From contig OX421502.1 of NCBI GenBank assembly GCA_949126835.1, positions 37,205,479-37,269,478 on the forward strand: 64,000 nucleotides of DNA, read 5' to 3'. Of this stretch, positions 35,979 through 48,300 are shown in pieces. Source of the stretch: Anisus vortex (Eukaryota; Mollusca; Gastropoda; Planorbidae). The notes beneath the pieces were generated by a model that saw only the letters and a list, made by a program, of their open reading frames with translations, did no database searches and was not told where the DNA came from. The position numbers and the translations under genes are program-made. Positions within the stretch are counted from its first letter, which is position 1, and each line of letters opens with the position of its first letter.

Positions 35979-38394
35979 CAGCGCCCTCACATGGGGGAGG
36001 GCAGAGGGGGGCATATGCCCGGGGGCGGCACTTCTAGGGGGGCGGCACATTTAGCCTAAGTTCATACCAGAAATTTTAGGCGAGTTGAAGGGGAAATAAA
36101 ATTTGAAACACAAATTGTAAACAAAAGGAATAATGAATAAATATAGATTAGTAGAAGTTGACTTCTTATTTAATTACACTCAAACGGTTTTATACAAATG
36201 TTTCACTTTTTTAATAGGCTCACAAAGGTTTCATAAAAGATTGGCTCATCTAGAATATTCTTATTAAGAAATTGCATTTTAAAATATCGTTAATCATAAT
36301 AATTAACTAAGCGCCCCAGGGGGCGAAGAGAAGCTTGGGGGGGGGGGGGGGGGCGCTGATGTTCCCGGCAACAGTAGGGATCGCTGAAGGGCCAGTGGGC
36401 GGTACGAATGTAGCCTACTTGAAATAGATTCAACACCACTGATTTTTTAATTACCAAAATTAAGATCTGCTTCACTTATAAGAAGGTAATCTTGCGCTTT
36501 GAAAAAGGCTTTATCGACTTATGTCTACTGTGTAATTGTGACGTAATAGTCATATAAAGCCCATTCTGTACTTAACCTTTATCTATTGCTATATGTAGAC
36601 TGTATCTGAGAAATGCAGATGGGGGCGGTGATTAGATTTTTTAGAAGAGGAAGTAGGGGCTAGGGTGAGTATAAATTAAATATCTGGCTCAGCTCGTTAG
36701 AAAACGAAGTTCGGTGCTTTTGTTCATTATCACAGTTTCATTCAGATTGTTTTCGTTTTAATTTGAATAAATTAAATTTATATAGCCTTTGATTTAAAAA
36801 AAAAACAGTTTTGATATCGACTTATTAAAGAAATATAAGTTGAGCAAAAGCACAATGCAGAGACGAATTAATTAAATGGTACGTGATGAAGTGAGAGTAT
36901 ATTTTGTGAGTACCTAAAATCTGTCCACATTTTTACAACTTGATGGGAGTCTACGCTACCTGACAATAATTAAACGTTATGGTCTTTTTATTATAGAAGG
37001 GAAAATTTTGCTAGTTTTGCTAAAGAAAAATAATTAAGGACACTAAAGGCAAATTATATTACTTTAACTAGAATACTTTTTAGGGAAAAAAAGAAATTCT
37101 TCCATCGACGATGGTATGGATTCTATCATAGCTTGATGTCGTAATAATATAAGAAATCTCTGCCAGATGTATTAGCTGTGTTTGATTCATCGACAACATT
37201 ACGGTAATTTGCTAAAAATCTCAGATATCGCCTGCATCACTCACTACAATACGTAATTACTGCAGATAACAAAACAGAAGCAACGCATTCAATGATAGAT
37301 TGTTCAGAGAGTTGGGCAGATTTTTTTAAGAATAATTAGGATTACAAGTAGTTTGTTACTACCACTTAGGTACGCTAGTCATCTAAAGTTTAAATATACT
37401 GTATGGATATTTGTTTCGATGCTAAAGTTTTCGGAAACCAAAGACAATTATTTGAGAGAAAATCTCATACAATTGAAAATTGATATCCCTTTTTAATTGA
37501 ATTAAATACGTTTTAAAAAAATGATTTCAGGGAATTGATCTTAATTAAAAGAAGACAAAGAGTGTTGTTGTTGTTTTTTTTCATTTATGTCAAAACTTCT
37601 ATTGTACAAGTACAACTTTGGACACAGAAATCATGAATTTATAAAGAACAACTGACGAAGACATGCTTACTTCAATACATTGAAATAAATAATGATTACT
37701 TCAACAGAGGATTTAAAGATAATATTATAAACATGAACATTCCTGTTTTGTTATTAGACATTTGTTTCTAATGGTGAAGTATTAAAATCAGCCCTACCTT
37801 TACAACTGCAAGAACAATTAATAACAAATAAAGAATAAAAATTGAATGCAGAAATGGCCGCAAATAGGCTATAATCACGACTTTTGGTTGCAAAAGGACA
37901 TCCATCAATTTTTCTAGGTCTTCTGGTTTTGACAAAAAAACAAACAAAAAATTATTCCATTTCCACACACTATTTATTGGATCGTAGACGAACCCACTAG
38001 CAACATACCAGGAACAAGCTTCACTTTAAATGTGTTTTATTTTCAAAACCTCTTTTGCAGTAGGGCCTATATATTTTTTTTTTATTTATTAAACAACAAT
38101 TAAACAAATGTATTAATTTCAGCTCTTTGTATGATATTTAGGATGATAAAATTGCATACAAATCTAGTCGGCCTATACAAATTATATGCGGCAAATTTGA
38201 CTCATTACTTCAACTTCGGATTTGATGGGGGGGGGGGGAGGGGGGGAAGCAGTGAGAAAATAAAAATTTGAAAAAGGGGGCGGTGAGCCGAATAAGGTTG
38301 AGAGCCTATGCACTAAACAATGCAGTTACAGTATGCAAGGGGGCGGCGCTGAAACTTTTGCCCTGGGGCGCCACAAAGGCATGTGAGGGCCCTG
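35979..38394. mobile_element. hAT-like element nested in hAT-Z
   Basis: Inverted ends cagcgccctcacatg and cagggccctcacatg (14/15) are flanked by a perfect 8-bp target duplication gttaaaac (35971-35978 and 38395-38402). The subterminal regions are rich in gggcggc. At 2416 bp the interior has no convincing transposase. A 66-codon minus-strand frame at 37768-37968 is unassigned. Confidence 0.85.
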
Positions 38395-39044
38395 GTTAAA
38401 ACGCGTTGAACTTGAAGTCTTTTTAATTGACTTGATATAATATTGCTATTTATTTATTACAGAGTTTCACCTGTCATAGATTATTAAATCCTAAATTATT
38501 AAATCAAGTAGCTGTGACAACTACAAGTAGCTTACCTTGTGTGTCTTATATTTTCAATTTACTCTCTCAATTTTCCCATTCAAATTAATCCATATTAAAA
38601 TGAATTATGACAAGTTAATTGACAATTTAATGGTCCAACTTTAAAACCTCCAATACTTCTCTAGTTCTTTTCAACCAAACTACTCATCAATCATCAGTGA
38701 GAGTAACTTTTCCCATTTTACACATCTTTGTAATATTTGCAAGACCAATTCTGATCAATACTGAAGCGGTGGAACAATTAGATCTACAACAATTTAAACT
38801 AAGAACTATGGTACTTGAATAATGTATGTTTGTAATAGACCTGTAAGGTTGTGATTGAAATGATTACACTCTAATGGTAAATGGTAACTTTTATGACATT
38901 TTCACAAAATGATCGACAGACCTTTTAAAAAGACTCCTGATTTTTCAAACGCATGAAGCCTAATAAATATAAATCATATGACTAGAGTTAGAAAAAAAAA
39001 ACTGATCTCGTACCTTGCACCTTATTTTTCTCTTGAGGGCCCTG

Positions 39045-39280
39045 ACAGGTGAAGCAGCGTTCACCAGTTTCTGTCGCCACGGCATACTAGATGAGTGTAT
39101 GGCCAGCACAATGCACATCCGCAATTACGCCTTTACTTTACCCCAACTAAGGTCAGGTACCCATCAGAGTTAAGTAGACTCAGGAACACCCCTCCAGTCC
39201 CGGGAACAAATCCTAGCCTTCACCAGGATTCGAGCCCAGGACCTTCGGCACGCAGGTCGAACGCGCCACCGTGACCCCAT
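39045..39280 (-). mobile_element. SINE-A head half, split by hAT-Z
   Basis: Continues from 34107: ggtgaagcagcgttcaccag through the body to the tRNA-like head (gcaggtcgaacgcgccaccg). Confidence 0.78.
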
Positions 39281-39288
39281 AATGCCTT

Positions 39289-39445
39289 CAGTAAAGTTAA
39301 GTAATCCTGTCCGACCAAAACGATCTATACGCCCGGTGAGGGGCGTCAACCAGTTTCCCCGTGGCCCGCGGCGTATGTGTGGACATCAGCCGCCTATGCT
39401 TTGCTCCAGCTACTGTTAGACACCCATCAAACCTGTAGCCTTTAT
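39289..39445 (-). mobile_element. SINE-A copy, diverged and partial
   Basis: Tail ttcagtaaagttaagtaatc, ccggtgaggggcgtcaacca and acacccatcaaacctg follow the SINE order, but the head is missing. Confidence 0.65.
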
Positions 39446-39639
39446 AAAGGTACACAGCCGTAGCGCATGGACCGAACTTGTTCTTAGTATAAGCCTTAGG
39501 TCTATTGGCCTTTATCGATATTTTGCTCCTTTATTTAAGAAGAAAAAGTAGTTAGTTGTTTAGATAATAGGTAATATACATTTAAGTTGTTTTTTTAAAC
39601 TTTGTCATTGATATAGGCCTATATATTATATCCATTATA

Positions 39640-40215
39640 AGACGCTAGGCTATTAGCCATTAGACGTTAATCAATAGGCCAGAAAATTGGAAGTTATATT
39701 TTAATTAAAGGGAAATAATTAACCCGTTTTTTTTTCGCTAATATTTCTACTATTTCTCTATATGCAATCATTTGGTTAAGAACACATTTATAAAATGTTA
39801 TTATTTTTCTTTTACAGAAGAAAAAATGACTTACAGTGTATAACTGGGAAATGGACAAACTGTAAAAAAAAATTGTTTAAAATTATATAAATATTATATG
39901 ACTAAATAATGTTTATTAACATTTTTAAACATTACATTAACCACCCAGTTTATACGATTACCACCTTTCAATTCCACTGAACAATAATGGACACAAATTG
40001 GCAAGAAGGTGCATAATCATCAAATAAAGAAGATCTCTGTTAAGCTGAGATAAAAATAAAATAAATAAATAGCCGATGCTATATAAAAATCTTGTCAATG
40101 AAATGATACATTTTAGACAATAATTAACCATAAATGTGACTGTAAAATACAATTTTGTATTTGGTATAAATGCAAATAATAAGGATGATAATCACAAACA
40201 CGACGTAGGCTACTG
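39640..40215. mobile_element. hAT-A interior fragment
   Basis: Matches 14430-15200 and 29765-30310 (taattaaagggaaataatta, cattacattaaccacccag, atgcaaataataaggatgat). Both termini are absent. Confidence 0.65.
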
Positions 40216-40224
40216 TTTAAAAAA

Positions 40225-40415
40225 AACAAAACTGAAAAGACTAGACACATAGCCTATGGATCTATAAAGAAGAAAAAAATACAACTCTTGAAATATAATA
40301 GAATGTTGCAATAAATCTATTTTTATTCAAGTGTTTTTGTTTTTTAAATTCATCATCATCAATCCCTTCACCGATGTGGCCGTTGGGTGGATGGGGGGGA
40401 GGGCGAATGGACATG
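40225..40415 (-). mobile_element. LINE-D 3' end
   Basis: Same order as 30570-30780: gaaaagactagacac, acaactcttg, aattcatcatcatc and gggcgaatggacat. Confidence 0.65.
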
Positions 40416-40582
40416 TCATAGTGATGCCAACATAGCGATGCCAACATAGTGATGCCAACATAGCGATGCCAACATAGCGATGCCAACATAGCAATGCCAA
40501 CATAGCAATGCCAACATTGTGATGTCAACATTGTGTTGCCAACATAGTGATGCCAACAAAGCGATGCCAATATATCGATGCC

Positions 40583-41038
40583 TTGTAAAAAGACTCAAAA
40601 CCCGGACGAGCCGAAGCTCTAGCACCGGGGCGTAACGCATTAGAAGTGAGTTTAAAACTCTGTCCGGGATCCAGCCACCCCACGGGACGCCGAAGGCGTG
40701 GCGTGCCATGTAAAAGGGAAGGATTCCGCAGGCCAGCTACCGTTCGCTGCGGTTCCCCTAAGGATCATTATCGTGGTGGCTCTCCCGTATATCTGCATTG
40801 TCACCCGGTAGCACAAATCCTGTACTATAGGCACAGGCATCCAGGCACCGGGTGGGTCGTGAGACTGGGTTGCAGCATCCATTGCTTCCTCCCCACCGAG
40901 ACCCCGTGGCCTCTCGGCAGTGCAATGAATCTCGGATATGCTGCGGGGGCTGTCCCCCATGCGTTAGCCCGCCGGTGTTTTCAAAGGAAATTACTGACGG
41001 TTTACACAATACGCCGCTTTGAGGCCCATGGGTACAGT
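40583..41038 (+). mobile_element. Unclassified 456-bp GC-rich module (U456), array copy 1
   Basis: GC-rich in an AT-rich region. It starts ttgtaaaaagactcaaaacc and ends gggtacagt. It has perfect short hairpins: gagc-cgaa-gctc, acgcc-gaa-ggcgt and ggggg-ctgt-ccccc. Frames of 144 (plus) and 102-198 (minus) residues are open but show no protein motif I recognise. There are no terminal inverted repeats, tRNA-like boxes or poly(A). Strand is arbitrary. Confidence 0.8.
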
Positions 41039-41227
41039 AGTGATGTATCGATGCCAACATATATATCGATGCCAACATAGTGATGCCAACATAGCGATGC
41101 CAACATAGCGATGCCAACCTAGCGATGCCAACATAGCAATGCCAACATAGCAATGCCAACATTGTGATGTCAACATTGTGTTGCCAACATAGTGATGCCA
41201 ACAAAGCGATGCCAATATATCGATGCC

Positions 41228-41683
41228 TTGTAAAAAGACTCAAAACCCGGACGAGCCGAAGCTCTAGCACCGGGGCGTAACGCATTAGAAGTGAGTTTAA
41301 AACTCTGTCCGGGATCCAGCCCCCCCACGGGACGCCGAAGGCGTGGCGTGCCATGTAAAAGGGAAGGATTCCGCAGGCCAGCTACCGTTCGCTGCGGTTC
41401 CCCTAAGGATCATTATCGTGGTGGCTCTCCCGTATATCTGCATTGTCACCCGGTAGCACAAATCCTGTACTATAGGCACAGGCATCCAGGCACCGGGTGG
41501 GTCGTGAGACTGGGTTGCAGCATCCATTGCTTCCTCCCCACCGAGACCCCGTGGCCTCTCGGCAGTGCAATGAATCTCGGATATGCTGCGGGGGCTGTCC
41601 CCCATGCGTTAGCCCGCCGGTGTTTTCAAAGGAAATTACTGACGGTTTACACAATACGCCGCTTTGAGGCCCATGGGTACAGT
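41228..41683 (+). mobile_element. U456 module, array copy 2
   Basis: Near-identical to copy 1; one visible difference gives agcccccccacg instead of agccaccccacg near 41320. Confidence 0.8.
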
Positions 41684-41872
41684 AGTGATGTATCGATGCC
41701 AACATATATATCGATGCCAACATAGTGATGCCAACATAGCGATGCCAACATAGCGATGCCAACCTAGCGATGCCAACATAGCAATGCCAACATAGCAATG
41801 CCAACATTGTGATGTCAACATTGTGTTGCCAACATAGTGATGCCAACAAAGCGATGCCAATATATCGATGCC

Positions 41873-42328
41873 TTGTAAAAAGACTCAAAACCCGGACGAG
41901 CCGAAGCTCTAGCACCGGGGCGTAACGCATTAGAAGTGAGTTTAAAACTCTGTCCGGGATCCAGCCACCCCACGGGACGCCGAAGGCGTGGCGTGCCATG
42001 TAAAAGGGAAGGATTCCGCAGGCCAGCTACCGTTCGCTGCGGTTCCCCTAAGGATCATTATCGTGGTGGCTCTCCCGTATATCTGCATTGTCACCCGGTA
42101 GCACAAATCCTGTACTATAGGCACAGGCATCCAGGCACCGGGTGGGTCGTGAGACTGGGTTGCAGCATCCATTGCTTCCTCCCCACCGAGACCCCGTGGC
42201 CTCTCGGCAGTGCAATGAATCTCGGACATGCTGCGGGGGCTGTCCCCCATGCGTTAGCCCGCCGGTGTTTTCAAAGGAAATTACTGACGGTTTACACAAT
42301 ACGCCGCTTTGAGGCCCATGGGTACAGT
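41873..42328 (+). mobile_element. U456 module, array copy 3
   Basis: Near-identical to copy 1; differs by ctcggacatg instead of ctcggatatg near 42223-42232. Confidence 0.8.
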
Positions 42329-42539
42329 AGTGATGTATCGATGCCAACATATATATCGATGCCAACATAGCGATGCCAACATAGCGATGACAACATAGTG
42401 ATGCCAACATGGTGATGCCAACATAGTGATGTTGACTTAAGAAGTTCCTTGTTGGTGACTTCATTTCAATGAAATAGTGTAAAAGCATTTTTTTTTTTTT
42501 TTTTTTTTTAAATAAAAAAAAATAAAAAAATTTGTAGTA

Positions 42540-43625
42540 TTAATAGCACTCTTTGTAGAGTAGAGAGATAGATATCTGACGAAAACAGGTCATTGCAGAT
42601 TTGAGGAGACTTAAGCTAATACACGGATAGGGCGGGGATGGGAAGGGGGGCACTAAAAGAATAGTTAAAACGTAAATGATTTTTAGTGATGGACCCTGCC
42701 CACAAAGAGTCAGTCTCTGTATTCGAGATTTGGTAAGGTTGACTTAATCTATTACGCTTTCGAGTCTCATAAATGAAAAAAAGGGTGTGGGGAGGTAAAT
42801 CTTCACCATGTATATTTTTTTTAATATATCATTTGTCTCCCTTTGAATATGATTTTAAAAAAAATAGTATCTGCTTTTGCCTATTAATTAATATAATATT
42901 AATGACATTGCTATATATAAAAAAAAACAGAGCAAAATAAGACGTTACAAATTCAATTTTAAATTCAATTAAAATTCAATTCATAAATGAGCCTTTCTGG
43001 AGGCTGCGTAATTAACACGTAATTAAGATAAGATAAGAATGGGCATTTCTTATAGCGCTTCTATCCATGCTATTAAATTTAGCATGCTCAGTGCGCTCTT
43101 GGTGTGATTTGCAGTGGCAGATGTATAGCCAAAAGAGTTGTTTTTAAAAGATTCCCAGATTCTCTCAGTGTCTGAGATAGACTGTTATATAAAGAAGGCG
43201 TCACTGACTCAAATGAGCGCACTCCCAGGTACTTCTTTCTGTGTCCATCCAAACTAGGAGTTTTGAGGAGTGACTGTGTTGAAGTGCGCAGTTCCCTAGA
43301 TGGCTCATGCCTTGATATAAGCTCTCGAAGATGCGAAGGTGCAATGCCCTTTATGCATCCGTACGTAATGGACATGATTTTGTGCTCTATTCTATACTAA
43401 TTAACACGTATGCAGAACTGTCTAGGTGGCAAAAAAGCAGGATTCAAATCGCAAACCTGTTGCCAACCCGTTTTTATCCTGCCATTCCCTCTTGATATTT
43501 CATTATATTTTACTTATCAATTTATTTAAATATTTTGTTAAAAAGCGAGAAAATTTCAAAAAATTATTGGAATTATAAAATTTCTCCTTGATAAATTTTG
43601 ATTTCTTTATTATACCTTTACTTGA
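42540..43625. repeat. Dispersed repeat of about 0.7 kb, copy 2, with a LINE insertion
   Basis: Matches 32960-33715. It is interrupted at 43022-43397 by a LINE-F 3' end flanked by a 13-bp duplication. Confidence 0.75.
43022..43397 (-). mobile_element. LINE-F 3' end with perfect 13-bp target duplication
   Basis: Flanked by taattaacacgta at 43009-43021 and 43398-43410. The minus strand encodes GCIKGIAPSHLRELISRHEP, then SFESVTPSLYNSLSQTLRES, a non-LTR reverse-transcriptase tail. It is followed by agagcgcactgagcatgcta (complement) and a (CTTAT)n-type tail. The frame includes a stop soon after LLKTTLLAIHLPLQ. Confidence 0.88.
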
Positions 43626-43649
43626 AGCCCCCCCCCTTCTCCCCCCTAT

Positions 43650-43880
43650 ATGTGTTCACCAGTTTCTGTGGCCATGGCATACTAGGTGATTGTGTGGCTA
43701 GAACAATGCCCAGCCGCCTTTACTTTACCCCAACTAAGTTCCGATACCCATCATAGCTGGGTAGACTCAAAGATATCCTCCAGACCCGGGGAAAAAAATC
43801 CTAGCCCGCGCCATGATTCGACCCCAGAACCTTCGGTACGCCAGTCGAACGTGCTGCCGCACGACCAACGCGCCCCCCTA
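43650..43880 (-). mobile_element. SINE-A copy
   Basis: From gttcaccagtttctgtggcc through the body to the tRNA-like head with complement of the B box (ccatgattcgaccccagaac). Confidence 0.8.
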
Positions 43881-44671
43881 CAAGTCTTGTAACATTATGT
43901 AATACACTTAATTTTGGGGCACACATTGGTCACCCTCTAGGTCAGAGGTAAAAAAAAAATAATCTCAACCTGGACACGCTGTAGGACGGTCACCGTGGCC
44001 ATCAGACGCGCTATTTCAAATGACATGATATTGGCCGCACAATCCCATGCCATAAAAAGGAAAAATTTTAATGTACTTTTTCTTGGCGGTTAACAAAGAC
44101 ATTAACGGGCATTAAATCACCTCGACGACAAAATATCATATTTCATGGCTTTTTTAAAAAAAAATTCTATCTCGTCAGACAACCCATTCATGCCACTATA
44201 CAACGCATTACATAATCATGTCCTAAAATGAGAATTTGCCTGCTTCAAAAAAACAAACAAAAAAAGAATTAAAATGTATATGTATATTTAAATATATATA
44301 TATACATCATTTATTTTTAGATGGCCATGAACTCATGTGACCCTCAAGGTGAAGTGATGGCCTGTCTGTGTGGGATAACATGTCAAACATTCCCTTTAAA
44401 AAAAAAAAGCTGAAAAGAAAGAAATATCAGACTACATGTATTATGTGCATCCTGTTGAAACTTCAAACTTCAGATTGTTGTCAGTGAAACAACAACAAAA
44501 CAACAACAAAACATATGATAGACCTGACATATACACAAACACAATATATAGATCATGAGCTTAGAAGTTCAAAGGTCACTGTGGGAAGCACCGACATTTT
44601 ATTTTAACAGAGCAGCGAAATTTGAAATATGTATGAGAACTTGTAACACTTTTTTTTTTTTTTTTTTATAG
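43881..44671. other. Unassigned spacer
   Basis: AT-rich, with a (ta)n-like patch at about 44277-44310. No gene recognised. Confidence 0.35.
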
Positions 44672-44674
44672 GCT

Positions 44675-44737
44675 CGTATGCTATATCACATTAGTTGGAC
44701 CTATACTAGAATATGCATCTTGTGTATGGGAACCATT
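44675..44737 (+). pseudogene. LINE reverse-transcriptase fragment cut by the gap
   Basis: The frame AYITLVGPILEYASCVWEP, a conserved block of non-LTR reverse transcriptases, ends at the first N. It could belong to LINE-A, whose next recognisable block (KYLGVIINDRLS) is seen at 49620. Confidence 0.7.
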
Positions 44738-44937
44738 NNNNNNNNNNNNNNNNNNNNNNNNNNNNNNNNNNNNNNNNNNNNNNNNNNNNNNNNNNNNNNN
44801 NNNNNNNNNNNNNNNNNNNNNNNNNNNNNNNNNNNNNNNNNNNNNNNNNNNNNNNNNNNNNNNNNNNNNNNNNNNNNNNNNNNNNNNNNNNNNNNNNNNN
44901 NNNNNNNNNNNNNNNNNNNNNNNNNNNNNNNNNNNNN
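44738..44937. other. Assembly gap (200 N)
   Basis: Exactly 200 N. The round number suggests a placeholder of unknown true length. The right edge is G-rich low complexity. Confidence 0.98.
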
Positions 44938-45500
44938 GGGGGGGACTGAAATGATGAAGGTGGTTGGGGGGGGGGTGCGTGTACGCCTGAGAAAGAAGGT
45001 GAGAAGAAGGAGGTTCAATGACATGATGTCAACTAATGGAATTATTATTATTATTATTATTCGTGTTTTATATTGAACGTTTTTTGAGTCCCTCTCCTGT
45101 AGTCCTATTGCGTTCGATCATATTGATCACTTCGTTTTAAAAACATATGTTATAGCAATTTTGCTTTAAACTCTGGACCGGAAGTGACCTTTATTGGCTA
45201 TGACGGAGTCTATTTTTTGGTGCTGTGTTCTCTATTGGGCCCTTACCGCGAGACACTTGCACTTCTTTCTGAGAGCGCTCAATTTGTGCTACGTTCACTG
45301 TTTCCGTTTGTTTTTTCGGGAGCCTTAGGTCTCTCTGACTGCCGTGACGTTCTCATATCGTTTAATTATTGTGCCTTTCCATTTTTCAGCTTCTGAGCGT
45401 TTCAATTGACGTGTCAACAGATTTTTCCTCAGGTGTTTTTTTTTATTATTATTGGTGGATACTACTATGTCCTCACTGTCTGTATAGAAAAAATACCGAC
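44938..45500. other. Unassigned spacer after the gap
   Basis: G-rich start, an (ATT)n run at about 45040-45062 that could be a LINE tail, then non-repetitive sequence with a tggaccggaagtgac segment. No gene could be supported. Confidence 0.35.
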
Positions 45501-45509
45501 ATTTTTCAA

Positions 45510-45675
45510 TAGATAGATAGATACATAGATAGATAGATAGATAGATACATATATAGATAGATAGATAGATATATATAGAGAGAGGTAGATATATACATAG
45601 AGAGAGAGAGAGAGAGGTAGATATAGATAGATACATACACAGACTAATAGATACAATGGCAGACATAGATAGTCA
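45510..45675. repeat. GATA/GAGA array
   Basis: Imperfect GATA units with (ga)n at about 45600-45616. Confidence 0.9.
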
Positions 45676-45889
45676 GACATACAGTTGAAAACAAAATGGC
45701 TGGATTCTCAATGTAGATAGTATACTAGTAGTTAGTTCAATATAATTAGATCTAGAGATGCTGGTGGTCTGACAGACAGGAGGACATACAGATGGATGAA
45801 CAGATGGATGGATAGACACATAGTGATGGCTCGAGTATTGGTTAAATGGATGGAAGGATGAATGATGGATAGCTAGATAGATACAATAA

Positions 45890-46142
45890 ACAGACATATA
45901 AACAGACCAATAAACAAAGCTATAAACAGACCAATAAACAGAGCTATAAACAGACCAATAAACAAAGCTATAAACAGACATATAAACAGACATATAAACA
46001 GACATATAAACAGACATATAAACAGACATATAAACAGACATATAAACAGACATATAAATAGACATATAAACAGACATATAAACAGACATATAAACAGACA
46101 TATAAACAGACATATAAACAGACATATAAACAGACATATAGG
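45890..46142. repeat. 12-bp minisatellite
   Basis: About 20 units of cagacatataaa. The left part alternates with a longer variant containing ccaataaacaaagctataaa. The 171-residue minus-strand frame is a repeat translation. Confidence 0.93.
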
Positions 46143-46199
46143 CTAGTTGGCCAGCATACAGACTCACAGATACAAAGTCTTCTTCCACTCACCCCGACC

Positions 46200-46427
46200 C
46201 CCCCCCCCACACACACACACACAATTCCCTCCTCCTACGCCCCCTTCATCAGTTCCTGGCAAACAATCAAAGAGAAACAAAAAAAAACCTTTAAGAGAGA
46301 ACCCGTTCCCAGGGAGAGAACTCCAGGTATGACTCATTCAATTAGACACACACACACACACACACACACACATCAAGACACTGACCGTAGGCTGGTAAAT
46401 GGTGGAAGAGAAAGAGAGAGAGATGGG

Positions 46428-46460
<33 letters not shown>
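46200..46460. repeat. Simple repeats (CA)n and (GA)n
   Basis: c-run and (ca)n at 46200-46222, (ca)n at about 46345-46370, (ga)n at about 46405-46462. Confidence 0.9.
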
Positions 46461-46464
<4 letters not shown>

Positions 46465-46819
46465 AACCGGAAATGATTGTGCTTTCTCAGGCACGATGTA
46501 AAATAGAACTCTAAGGAGAGAAGGAGGTGCTTGCGTGCGTGCGTGGGTAAAGATCGGTTGAGGGGTGCGGGTGAGGGAGGTTGGACGGTGCTCCGGGGGG
46601 GGGGGGGGTTGAGCAGGAAATGAAGAGTGAGTACAAAAAGAGGGCGTGAGACAGGTGTGCAAACATGAGCTCAACCCTAGAGAGAGAAAGGGAGGGGGAG
46701 AGAGGAAGGGGGGAATCATATGGCGAGTTTTTCAGGAGTTACCGCTACATTTGTGGGCTAAAAATAGCCATGTATCCTCCCTATCTACCTCTTTTTAATG
46801 TTCATACTGCTTTATATAT

Positions 46820-47689
<870 letters not shown>

Positions 47690-47690
<1 letters not shown>

Positions 47691-48010
47691 GTTAGTGAAT
47701 GGGTGATTTAAGGAATGAGAGAATGGGTGAGAGAGTGGATACGTTAGTGAATGGGTGATTTATAGAATGAGAGAATGGGTGAGAGAATGGATGCGTTAGT
47801 GAATGGGTGATTTATAGAATGAGAGAATGGGTGAGAGAGTGGATACGTTAGTGAATGGGTGATTTATAGAATGAGAGAATGGGTGAGAGAGTGGATACGT
47901 TAGTGAATGGGTGATTTATAGAATGAGAGAATGGGTGAGAGAGTGGATACGTTAGTGAATGGGTGATTTATAGAATGAGAGAATGGGTCTGGGAGAGGTG
48001 TATGCGTTAG
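47690..48010. repeat. 52-bp minisatellite, about 6 units
   Basis: Units of gttagtgaatgggtgattta followed by tagaatgagagaatgggtga and gagagtggatac. A degenerate gtgagtgag-rich tail extends to about 48300. Confidence 0.93.
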
Positions 48011-48300
48011 TGAATGGATGGGATTTATGGACTGGGGGCGTTAAGAAGTGAGTGAGTGCGTTCGTTATTAGGTTAGCTAGTAAATGGGTGATTGAGAGAG
48101 TGAGTTAGTGATTGGGTGGGTGAATGAGTGAGGGAGTTAGCTAGTTAGTTTGTATGAGTGAGTGAATGAGTGAGTAAGTGTCTAACTGGGTGAATAATTA
48201 TGGGAACGAGTGGAAAGCTTAGTGATTGATTGAATGAGTGAGAGTGAGTGAATGATTGAGTTGGTGATTAAGTGAACTAGTGAGTGAGTGAGTTGTGAGC

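Larger units (their letters stand above)
34108..39044 (+). mobile_element. ZMYM-type hAT element (hAT-Z copy 2) with nested hAT
   Basis: Ends caggccccacgagag and, inverted, cagggccctcaagag are flanked by gccggtga (34100-34107) and acaggtga (39045-39052), a 6/8 duplication. It splits a SINE-A, whose halves at 34064-34107 and 39045-39275 join cleanly at ggtgaagcag. It contains a decayed transposase (34650-35709) and a second hAT (35979-38394). Without the nested element it would be about 2.5 kb. Confidence 0.82.
40420..42435. repeat. Composite tandem array: 645-bp period of 14-bp minisatellite plus 456-bp module
   Basis: The module starts at 40583, 41228 and 41873, an exact 645-bp period. Between modules lie 14-bp minisatellite units (gatgccaacatagc) at 40420-40582, 41039-41227, 41684-41872 and 42329-42435. 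The three periods differ at only a few bases (e.g. 41321, 42227), so the amplification is very recent or partly an assembly effect. Confidence 0.95.

Noticed and set aside
37768..37968. 66-residue minus-strand frame after an acceptor-like site
   Set aside because: Lies inside a hAT-like element and has no recognisable motif; too weak for a gene call.
40583..41038. U456 as a hammerhead retrozyme
   Set aside because: The hairpin-like cggacgagccgaagctc is suggestive, but no CTGANGA core paired with a GAAA core at the right positions was found.
40758..42370. Frames of 144 (plus), 102 and 198 (minus) residues repeated in each array period
   Set aside because: Open on both strands because of the GC-rich module and minisatellite. 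Overlapping frames on opposite strands, no recognised motif, and the 198-residue frame depends on the minisatellite.
44678..45076. Frames spanning the N block
   Set aside because: Created by unknown bases.
45175..45400. Possible promoter with an ETS-like tggaccggaagtgac site
   Set aside because: A single motif match without a downstream exon or conserved context.
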